Position numbers and translations under genes: made by a program. This document shows positions 23,391-32,269 of a stretch of DNA of 64,000 nt, one piece after another (the stretch's first letter is position 1; each line of letters starts with the position of its first letter). The notes beneath the pieces were generated by a model. That model worked only from the letters and a program-made list of their open reading frames with translations. It ran no database searches and was not told the origin of the DNA. The DNA lies in the NCBI GenBank assembly GCA_907163375.1, contig CAJQUW010001699.1, positions 81,740 through 145,739 of the forward strand. Reading direction: 5' to 3'. This DNA is from Prostheceraeus crozeri (lineage: Eukaryota; Platyhelminthes; Polycladida; Euryleptidae).

Positions 23391-23921
23391 AATACTCCTG
23401 AATAAAGTGCTTGACGATTTCATTACGTGTACCGCTTCATTTTGCTCAAGTAAGCGTCATATGTTATTTTTCGTTACTATCAATGAAATCATAAAAGCAG
23501 TAAGATTTGATAGTTGTTTTTGATTGTCGACTTGATGGAAATATTATACCGATAAACCTAAGATTGAAACAGGCTAAGATACTACCTTAAGGCGCCTTAA
23601 GATTTTTCGTCTTTGTCTTCATGCTGACTCACAACCTTAGGTACCTTAAGGGACCTTACGATATTCCAAGGTACCTAACCTAAGCTTTGAAATGTACTAA
23701 CGTCGTTTCCAAGAATCTTAACGTTAGGTACCTTAAATTGAAATAGGCCCCTGGGGTCACAGTGAACATATCGGTATAATATTTCCATCAAGTCGACAAT
23801 CAAAAACAACTATCAAATCTTACTGCTTTTATGATTTCATTGATAGTAACGAAAAATAACATATGACGCTTACTTGAGCAAAATGAAGCGGTACACGTAA
23901 TGAAATCGTCAAGCACTTTAT

Positions 23922-24583
23922 TCAGGGAGTATTCATCAGTTTCGCTGTTTTTTCAACATAATATTCCCTCTTGGCAGTTAGCACTTCCATCTTCAGCTTG
24001 TGTTCCAGACGATTTTGTATTATCTCTTCTTCTAATTTTTTGCAAGCGAGTTTTGCAACAGTTGCTGCAGTGCACATATCGGTTGTTATTACATCAACCG
24101 TTTGTGTCTCAATCTGTGAAGAAATTGATTGATCTAGGGTCTCTTGAGCTGTAGGGCGATTCACACTACTCATATCTCATATCTCTACACGATTAGGGTC
24201 TTCAGTATTCACTGCTGAATGTGAAGCACCCGGTATCATAGTCAATGCTGGGTTATCTCTGCCCATGATATCCCAACATAATTCCATGATGGGATCTAAC
24301 GGAATGGATCTACCACCCCCTGTTGCAGAACGACTACTGCGTATTTTCATCGTGTAGTTTCGTAGTTTAGATTTCAAGTTATTCCATTTTTTTATCAATT
24401 TGTCAACTTGAATGTCTTCTTGACCTGTGGTAACTTTGAGGTCATCACACAGCTGCTTCCACATAGTTGACTTGTTGTTCACAGTCAATTTGTTATTCAC
24501 TCGGCTGAACAGCGCGTCGCTTTCTCTTTCAACATTTGAAGAAAAATCAACACTGTTTCATTCGAAAATGCTGAAGAAGGCAT
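23922..24583 (-). pseudogene. Harbinger B Myb/SANT-like protein, broken
   Basis: Same protein as 22740-23390, in reverse. A 107-residue stretch from NNKLTVNNKSTMWKQ to NTEDPNRVEI is identical to copy A. The frame is disturbed near the start (after LKEKA) and near 24175, where a stop follows VEI. The C-terminal helix (CKKLEEEIIQNRLEH) is intact apart from the last residues. Confidence 0.85.
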
Positions 24584-24902
24584 ATTTTACGATGACGGAA
24601 CAATACAGTGTTCCGGTCTGCCAAATTGCGATGAAGTAAACTAACTGTGAGGATAACGTCGATACTGTGTTATATTAACCAACTGGTGCGTTCTGTAGTG
24701 ACGTTATTAAGAACTTCGATAAGTTTGATGAGTAATCCATTCCTCGGCTGCTGAATCAAGGCTAAATCGATGCGCTATCTATGTCACCTGACGAATCAGC
24801 AGTCTTCAAACAATGAGTGTCGCCGTAAATACATGCACCATAGTCACTTGACTTCAAAGATATTTGAGAGCGTGTTGCGGTGAGAGTTAAAAAAAAACCA
24901 CG

Positions 24903-25970
24903 ATGAATGATATACGCCTAATGGAAATTATTGAAGAACTTAACCAATCTCGAGCTCTGCGGCGAAGTATTCTCCTGATCCCAATAATCCATTTGATTAT
25001 GACAAACGTTTTTCTTCCAAAATTTCCGATTTACCAAAGAAGCTGCAATCATAGTTTATTGAAGAACTTATCCCATATCTGCCTTCCAAGAGTTGTTATT
25101 CGAACAGTGTGCCTCCTTATCTTAAAGTCCTTTACACTTTACACTACTTGGGAACCGGTAATTGCTTTTGGAATCTCAATCAAAATAGCAAGATATCTGC
25201 AACCACTGCATGGCGTAGTGTTTATGACGGAATGAAGCTTATGTCGAATGAGATAGTGGTGACGCCGCTGGATCCCTTGGTATTCTGCAGCCAGCGCAAA
25301 AGCCATGGAATCTCCGTTTTTACAAAAAATTTAAGTTGCGTCGAATTATCGCGGCCGTAGATAGTACTCACTGTCCGATGCTTCATCCTTCAACCCATGA
25401 GCCTTCATACATCAATCGAAAAGGTTGGCCAAGTGTTAATGTGATGATTGTGTGTGACTTGACGACATAATCCGTTATTTTGACTGTTCATGGCCTGGGT
25501 CAAGTCATGATGCTAAGTAAATGTCGGTCCGAAGTTCCTAAGCGACATGCATCCCCCGCTAAAAAATTTCAGTCTTATTGGTGATTCGGATATGTATCTC
25601 GTACCTGGTGTCTCACACCTTATTCCATCTACTTTGACTTCAGATCAACACAAGGAAAGGACGAGAATCATTTGTGTGTGTGGCGGGTATTGTTCGAGAA
25701 CGACAGACAATTGGGTAAAAAAAAAAATCGGTGCCGAATTTTACAACGTCCCTTTCGAAAAAAATTGATAAGTTTGGATCAATTTGCAAGCTGCATGTGT
25801 GCATGCATAACATGGCACGTCACTTTAAGCTTGAGATCCCCAATGAAGCACATGAACCGCCTTTTTTCCAACACAACCACAAAGATTTTTTTGAGTTGGA
25901 TAATGCCTCGGGAAAAATAAACATTGTCCGCAACTCATACGTCGTTACCTATAGTAGAGCCTGACCATAC
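24903..25970 (+). pseudogene. Harbinger B transposase, heavily broken
   Basis: Starts MNDIRLMEIIEELNQSRALR as in copy A. It then moves through several frames containing VPPYLK-like, LHYLGTGNCF, SATTAWRSVYDG, RRIIAA, INRKGWPSVNVMIV and ARHFKLEIPN blocks. There are many one- or two-base indels, several next to A runs (for example near 24893 and 25720). The INRKGW block that is damaged in copy A is readable here. The aspartate of the copy A motif VDGTH appears as VDSTH preceded by a stop. Confidence 0.85.
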
Positions 25971-26347
25971 AACTTTTTAGTGATGGGTCATGCGTGTGAT
26001 GAGCAATTAAAATGTTTAGTGATAGATTTCTTTTTTGTTAGTGGTGAATATTGTATCAGCTGGGTTGGTAAGTACAACATCTCATTCCAGTCATATTTTT
26101 CTGCAGTGAATTTTAATAATGGTCCTACATTACCTTGACAAAAACTGCTAACTTTGACAGATACGCATGTAATTACATGTTAGGTACCTACTTAGGAGCT
26201 TGTTAGGTCCCTTAAGGTACCTTAAGAAAGTGCTCCCTTAAAATTGAAATACGCTTATCCACCTTAAGGGAACATGACATTAGGTACCTAACCTTAAGGT
26301 AGTAAGGTTAGGGACCTTAAATTGAAATAGGCCCCTGGTATTGATCA

Positions 26348-26957
26348 GCATATGGGCCAATTCGCGGGAAGTGTCAACTAGATATGTATCTTTGAAAGTT
26401 TTATCTAGAGAATCGAGACTGTTGTTTGATAAAACAAAGGTACTTTACGAAATGTTAAATGCTGTGGGTGTGTTATATCAAGATGTTTTTGTAATGAACT
26501 TAGCTTTCCTTTTTACCTCGTGTCTGCTCTATAGTTTTTGAAACGTGATTGACCGATAAACGAAGGCGCCTGGAACGTGACTGACCGAACATTTCTTTGT
26601 CTAGCAGTATAAGTAATCGAAATTTTCCTTTATTATTAGAGGTGTAATAAGTGGTTGGTATGACGAACACGTAGAACATCTCATCTAAGCAAAAATAAAT
26701 CACAATTCGTAGAGTTTGGCTCAGATGTTAATCAACTCCAAAAAACGTTTCTCTCTGAGGAACGTGACTGACCGCTTTTAAATATATCCCGACAAAAAAA
26801 TTTGGCAGATAAATTATGACGACTACCCTTTTTGAGAACCTTAGTACCTGGCTCATGTGTGAAATATGAAAATTAGCTTGAATAATACTTAAAGAACGCT
26901 TGCTATAAGACTGCACGATTTTGGAACGTAACTGACCGCACGGATTGGCCCATATGC
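26348..26957. mobile_element. MITE with 16-bp internal motif repeated four times
   Basis: Terminal inverted repeats: left GCATATGGGCCAATTCG at 26348, right (reverse complement) GCATATGGGCCAATCCG ending at 26957. The interior carries GGAACGTGACTGACCG or a near copy at 26540-26555, 26572-26587, 26759-26774 and 26923-26938, all in one orientation; the last lies next to the right end. No coding sequence. It begins about 10 bp from the end of Harbinger B. Superfamily unassigned. Confidence 0.75.
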
Positions 26958-27843
26958 CATTCATTGGCGCAGACTGCATCTCAAGGTTAACACTTAACAG
27001 CAGCAGAATTCTTGCTACTATTAAATACTGCTGATGTGTCGTTTGTGTGTAAACAATGATCACCGGACCATGAAAAGACCTGAATTTTTGAAAGCAAGCA
27101 GCCACCAAGTACTTTTGAAGTTTTTACCGATCATCAGGTCATCAGCTGTATAATGCCAGCGTTCATAGCTTTTCTAAACATCTCATGTCATTACAATTCA
27201 TCACCATTCATCAATGACTCAGCATTCGCATGATAATATTTTCACAATTTTGAAATGAAATTATAGCTACCATTGCGAATCGTTCAAAAGTTATCTTATC
27301 ATATTATTTTGTGAACCGATATCGATGAAAAGCGACCACAGAGATAAAGCGACATAATAACAAATCTAAAGGTGAATACACAATCTAGAAATAATAATTC
27401 ACTTCATTGTCTTATCAGAGCAATGCAAAGATGTAAAGTATTCATCAAATCAGTTGCCCAGACCAGAGAATAAAATTGTATCTGACCTGTCTGAGCAAAA
27501 AATGCTTAATTTCTGACAGATTTCAAAATTTCGGGTTTATGATAAGAGCGATAATCGGGCCTGACACGACTTCAAAATTGTCCTACCTGAACCCTTGCTT
27601 ACAGGCTCGGTTCTGGTTTCGGATAGGATCCCTTATCTTTTGTAAGTAGTGAATTAAAACATTACTGAATAAAGGTTCATTTTCCATGATGAGCAATTCC
27701 TTTGTAACTCAAGTACGTTTGTATAATGATTGTCGCATAAATAAATGCAGAAAAATACAAAGACTGTCTGAAAGTCCGGTAAAGCTGTGTCGTGACGCTT
27801 CGGTTCTCTGCGGAATGGGTGTTCCTGTTATGTCACGCAGATA
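26958..27843. other. Non-coding stretch downstream of insulin-like gene 1
   Basis: No exon or repeat recognised. It includes the 3' flank of the minus-strand insulin-like gene. No clear AATAAA on that strand was found. Confidence 0.4.
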
Positions 27844-28188
27844 TTATGTTTTTTGATAGCAGAATTGTAGCATCGTCTCAACTGTGCACGCTTGACAACA
27901 ACATTTGGTTCCGAGTCCTTCAGGCCATCGAAAGAACTGTCGGGCACAGTAATGTCGGATTTCTCGTGAGTCGAAATCGAACCAGTCATGGCGAAGAATA
28001 GGAAAATTGAACTCCGTTTGAAATTTCACCCCATCTTGATGTTTATGACACAACCAGTTGAGAAATGTTATTAGGGCGTGACCACATGCGTTCACAGGGC
28101 GCAGCGTTATCGTCCGAGTTTGAGGCGCAGATTGAAGACATTGCATTGAAATCAAAATCAAAGTGACCGGCACAGGGCTTCGAAGCAT
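27844..28188 (-). CDS. Insulin-like peptide 1, eight-cysteine type
   Basis: A single-exon frame of 114 residues encodes a secreted prohormone of the insulin superfamily. Residues 1-20 are a hydrophobic signal (MLRSPVPVTLILISMQCLQS). The B-chain-like part has C35 and C47 with eleven residues between (NACGHALITFLNWLC). The A-chain-like part has GTKCCCQACTVETMLQFC with C96, C97, C101 and C110 in the canonical CC-x3-C-x8-C spacing. Two further cysteines, C81 and C98, give eight in total. An RxxR site (R75-E-I-R78) just before HYC could release the A chain. No dibasic site follows the B chain, so it might stay longer-chained. I chose this ATG because it is the first in frame; the frame stays open upstream without another ATG, so an upstream exon is possible. 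It is the paralogue of the gene at 45624-45986. Receptor and function are inferred from family only. Confidence 0.8.
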   Translation of the reverse strand: MLRSPVPVTLILISMQCLQSAPQTRTITLRPVNACGHALITFLNWLCHKHQDGVKFQTEFNFPILRHDWFDFDSREIRHYCARQFFRWPEGLGTKCCCQACTVETMLQFCYQKT

Positions 28189-29004
28189 CGTTGCAACTGA
28201 AGTCACATCTTCCGATGAATAATTTCTCTGAGATCCAATACTATGAGACTTCAGCTGTCAAATAGAGTTCATCTCTTACAGCACAAAGCAAAGGCCATCG
28301 ACTGACAGATGTGTGAACCAATAATAGCATCCTCGTCATTACAGGCTAGACAAAGAAACTGACAATTTAGCATTTGCATGATGATTCCGTGGTGTTACCA
28401 CATCGTTCATATATTGATATTTGCATTGTTTTTTTACTTGTTATCATTGCCGCATTGAGGGTGGCGGCCGAGTTCGGGAATCGCCCGGGACGTTTGCTTC
28501 CACCATCATTGAAATTGACAATTAGCCGTTAAATAAGCTAACTATCCCGGGAAGACAATTTCGTGTTATTTGTTTCTACCTTTGATGGACATTATTTTCT
28601 GATTTAAGTCACAAAAAGAACTTTTATCAATCTGACTATTTCTATTTATTTTCTGCTTCTTTCTTCCAATCTCAATTGAATAGATAATTAAAAATATTTC
28701 ACAATATCTACAGTGTACATGTAGATGACATGTTTGTTTGACTTCAAGATGGTATGAGGGATCCCTGCCAAATATCATATTCATAGAAATAGTGTTATTC
28801 TGTTAACAAAGTTATATATTTAACGTAGAAAATATAGGAAAAATCATCAACAGCCTTAGTAGGGCTGTTAATCAAAGAAAGCATATCAATTTAACATTAG
28901 TACCCAGCAAAGTGATAAAAGTAATCAGAGAATTTAAGTCTTAGATCAGACCAATATTTAATAAAATTTTGATTTTTATATCACTGTTTGACAGTTTCAG
29001 GTTT
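28189..29004. other. 5' flank of insulin-like gene 1, no further gene
   Basis: On the minus strand, an out-of-frame ATG directly followed by TGA sits at about 28203-28208, some 15 bp upstream of the insulin-like start. No TATA box as clear as that of gene 2 was seen. The rest is AT-rich without recognised features. Confidence 0.4.
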
Positions 29005-31230
29005 TCACTTTCGTTTATATTGCCATCGACATTCGAGGCGTTTTTTTGTAACAGCAGTAGTATTATTTTGTAGGACATCAGAGATCAAACGAAAGGAATT
29101 AGCTGCCGACCAGTGTTCCCATTCTCTGCGGAAATTCAAAAAATCCTGCGGAAAATCAGAGGGAAATTTTTTTGCTGCGGAAATTTTTTTAACAGTGAAT
29201 ACAGTGATAAATGAAATGAAGAATTGTTTGAAAATTATTCCACAATTAATTCAACAAGCTAAATCAAACTAATTTAGTTTCTCTCTTATCCAATTTTCAC
29301 TCTGTGAACCGACTGTTCCGCTCAATATCGTGCGGCGGCCCTATATCAATATATGGACTATATATATACTCAATATATACTCAATATATAGCCTGTCTTA
29401 GTTTGTTGAAGAATGTCAACGCCAATTCCTCCTGTTTGATGCTGATGGGAATGTGTAAGATTATATAATTGAGACACAAGAAAATGAATTATCAAGGAAA
29501 AAGAAAAAAAGAAATGAACAAGAGACTGCGAAAGCGATTTCAAATGCCATCAATAACTCTTGATAAATAACAAAAACATAATTTCATTGAAGTAACGTTC
29601 TGTTTTATAATCGAAGAATAATTGGTTCAAATAATTCTATTATTATTTAAGCTAAGTTAGAGCTATATGAAATGACCAAATTTTTGGCTGCTCAGCCTGC
29701 ATCAGGTAGGCCCCTATGTAATAATTCGTTGGCATCCAAGTCGAATGTATTCCTTGACGATTCATCTCTACGATTTTATCATTTTGCTGCAAAAAATTCA
29801 TCTCGTGGAAATGTATTTAATAGCTACTATATATGTAAGATAACCTTGGGGTATGAAATTTGTGGTACTAGTCTTGCTTTCATGCGATAAAATTGATTTT
29901 AACTCAAACAGAATTACATCAAAAACGTAATTCTACGATGAAATAACTGCTCCGTACGGTCACGAAATATGCCAAAAGTTACTGCCATTTTCTTTGAAAT
30001 CATTGCCACATGGACATTTGAACTATTGGTGAGAAGCTGGGTTAGAAACAACACGTTGAAAATGAGTTTAGCCTTAATATCATGAAACTGACATTAATAA
30101 TATCATGAGGTAGGTTGGCTAATCATGAACACATGGGAATTGTGGGCATGTGGCTAAGCGGTCCAACTCGTTTTGGGATTTGATGGATTTTTCGTCAAAA
30201 TTAGACTACGGAATTTTTTTGCAGCTGCGGAGGAAATATCAAAAACTGGAATGGGAACACTGTTGCCAACTCGCCGTACTCAAACAATGCATTGCTCCTG
30301 TGACCAGTCGCTGCTTTTGCTGGCGATGTGTCTTTTGTATTAGACATTATTCGAGTAACCGCAGCTCTTCTGCAACTTTGATTAGTGTAATTACCATCTG
30401 CCATTTCTTTGATAGTTTTTGCCTATTAGACCATCTGCGAACCACTGAGTTTCTGTACACTTTCTGAGTGGGGATAAGAACATGGCATTTTATTTCCCAT
30501 CCTTCGGCCGTATTGAGATGCATTTTTTGAACTGGTATATGGGACATCTCTCTGTGATGTCACTTCTGTGCAGCTTTCCCTCTCTTGGATAGAGTGATTT
30601 TTCTCTTAATCAACCTCGGAATGTTTTGGAATATTGTTCTTGATACAATATATGGTCATCTTCATCGTTAGAGATCAATTTCAAGGTACCATTTTATCCA
30701 ATTGTCAAATTACGTAATTCAGAACCTCCTCGAAGTCCAAGTTGCACAGCAAATACAAAAATGATGGTAGTATTCAGTTGTCCCGGAGATTTTGATTCAC
30801 AATTGTTCTTCGTCCCTTTGTCCACAATTCCTCTTCGTCATCCGTTGAAATGGACTGCGCTTTTCTTTTACGTATAGCCTATCTCTTGAGCAGCCTCCTT
30901 CATTACTGCATCAAGCGAATCTCTAGATTCTTTGAATTCAGTATCTGTAAATAGTCCAAAGGGCTTCTTCAAAACATTCCGAAAGTAACATTACAGACCT
31001 GCAAAAAGTTATTTTTAGAGTATCTCTTGGATATTTAGTCTCATCCACCTTTCGAACTTCATGAATAAAAAACTGGTGAAAAAAAATCAGATCATTTTTG
31101 CACATTTCGCTTGGCTGATGAAATACTTGAAGCACGCTTGGATTTGTGATATTTCTGCCTATACGTTTAGTTTTCCAATCATTGAATGTGTTCATTGCCC
31201 AATTCGCGTAATTTCGGTATTTGTTGGAGT
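29005..31230 (-). pseudogene. Crypton-like tyrosine recombinase (DUF3504/QRICH1-ZMYM type), split by a hAT
   Basis: The minus strand from about 31230 reads NKYRNYANWAMNTFNDWK, FFIHEVRKVDETKYPRDTLK, FKESRDSLDAVMKEAAQEIG, FVFAVQLGLRGGSELRNL, YTNQSCRRAAVTRIM and ATGHRSNALFEYGELA. These match the order of blocks in the Crypton-related recombinase-like domain of animal QRICH1/ZMYM/KIAA1958 proteins: an EVRK.DG.EYPP.TL arm, a GLRGG.E.R block with the first catalytic arginine region, and TNHS.R..A.TR followed by TGHRS. Stops occur after IGYT, FNG, LTIG and TFRG, and there is a frame change near 30400, so it is dead. hAT element C (29111-30262) interrupts it. On the far side the same frame continues as TNSFRLISDVLQNN and ends at 29005. 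A Crypton relic and a pseudogene of a domesticated host gene are both possible. Confidence 0.7.
29111..30262. mobile_element. hAT element C inserted in the recombinase relic
   Basis: Left end CAGTGTTCCCATTCTCTGCG, right end reverse complement CAGTGTTCCCATTCCAG. Flanks are ctgccgac (29103-29110) and ttgccaac (30263-30270), matching at 6 of 8 bases with two transitions. Length 1152 bp. The interior has GCGGAAAT-rich subterminal sequence and an AT microsatellite near 29350-29390, with no clear transposase. Confidence 0.85.
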
Positions 31231-32269
31231 TTGATGTTTTGTTTTGCTTGCAATAATAGGTTCAGAAAGTGGCTCCCATAGCGATTCGACATCATCACAA
31301 ATTTATGCTACAAATTGATAAAATCTATGGAAGCAGTAAGTTGAAATACTAATACACAATGATGAAATGATTTTGAAATTTAAAGTTATGGAAAGTGTCT
31401 GTGTATTTCTATATCACTTTGCATAGAGATCATGTCGAGTCGCATGCAAAATTCCCTTTCTCCACAATTCTTAATTGCATGTATAAAGCGTCGCTTATAA
31501 TGAAATCACAAGTTATGTGAATAAGTAGCGGTGCATTGTATTAAAAGCAAGTCGTGCACACCCTGTATAATGTTGTTGACTATAATTCGTACATGCTACT
31601 GTAAATCCAATAGGAGATGTACAGGGGTCGGCAACAAATTTTGAAGTAATGATGGAGAAAAGAAAATATACTGCTTTCTGTAATCAGTTGATTTTTTAGC
31701 ATCAATGACGAGGCGGTTTGCAGATGAACAGGTGTTTGTCTTCGAATTTGTGAATTATGAATGTTTGCTTGACATGAAATCTATTAATGATTATAAGTAC
31801 TTTTATAGACTTATCAGTCATCGCAATCAGAAGCTTTTTGTTTCAGTCGTAGTATATGTGCATATATATTCGCATGAATGACAAGACTGCGGTTAGGTAA
31901 AAAGACACAAAGTCAAGTCAAAAGCAAGCACAAGCAAGTCAGGTAGTTGCGACACAGAATAAGACAGGTCGTCTCTTCTTCTGTTTGACTACATAATTTC
32001 CATGTTTATTTCGGAGGTCAACCTATATATTCTTGAGTACAACACATACATTTCAGATTTTCAGTTTTTACTTCAGAACTCTGTATTTATAAATGAAAAT
32101 TGGTCATTTCATCTTAATCTATCACATCAATGTCACTTTTATTTCAGAACTTATCAATTAAATTTCAGACTGTGCTACTCATATTGCATCGTTGTCACAA
32201 TTTTTAAGAATGCGACACTTTATTTTTAGATTTTATCATTTGTATTTCCGAAAATTTGGTAGTCGATGT
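31231..32269. other. Non-coding stretch with degenerate repeat units
   Basis: Includes an isolated hAT-like end (CAGGGGTCGGCAAC at about 31622) without a partner. From about 31990 it consists of degenerate TTATTTCAGAA-type units that resemble the left arm of the next element. Confidence 0.4.

Larger units (their letters stand above)
20993..23753 (-). mobile_element. Harbinger element A, both ends present
   Basis: Bounded by inverted termini CAGGGGCCTATTTCAATTTA (left) and the reverse complement TAAATTGAAATAGGCCCCTG (right). It carries divergent genes, transposase leftward and Myb-like protein rightward, as in many PIF/Harbinger elements. Both subterminal regions are full of CCTTAAGG and GGTACC words, likely binding sites for the element's own DNA-binding protein. 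No convincing 3-bp TSD could be assigned. Element B lies immediately to the right in inverted orientation. Confidence 0.9.
23754..26337 (+). mobile_element. Harbinger element B, inverted partner lacking one terminus
   Basis: From 23769 to 26337 the sequence is the reverse complement of element A from 23554 back to 20993. Its outer end (GAAATAGGCCCCTG at 26324-26337) is intact. The terminus that should lie next to element A is missing. Bases 23754-23768 match neither. The Myb-like half and the outer 165 bp are nearly identical to A, while the transposase half has many small indels. Confidence 0.9.

Noticed and set aside
20993-26337. Inverted Harbinger pair as a sequencing fold-back artefact
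   Set aside because: The arms stop at element ends and the outer flanks differ, which a fold-back read would not produce. Local polishing errors in arm B remain possible.
26728-27108. Minus-strand frame of 126 codons
   Set aside because: It runs across the right end of a MITE and its repeated 16-mers, so it is not a gene.
27792-28001. Plus-strand open frame over insulin-like gene 1
   Set aside because: It is the antisense of a gene with clear cysteine spacing and a signal peptide.
28189-28206. Start of insulin-like gene 1 at GTG 28206
   Set aside because: GTG is not a normal animal start. The first in-frame ATG at 28188 directly begins a signal-like hydrophobic segment.
31622-31640. CAGGGGTCGGCAAC as a hAT terminus
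   Set aside because: No matching inverted end or duplication was found downstream, so no element can be drawn.
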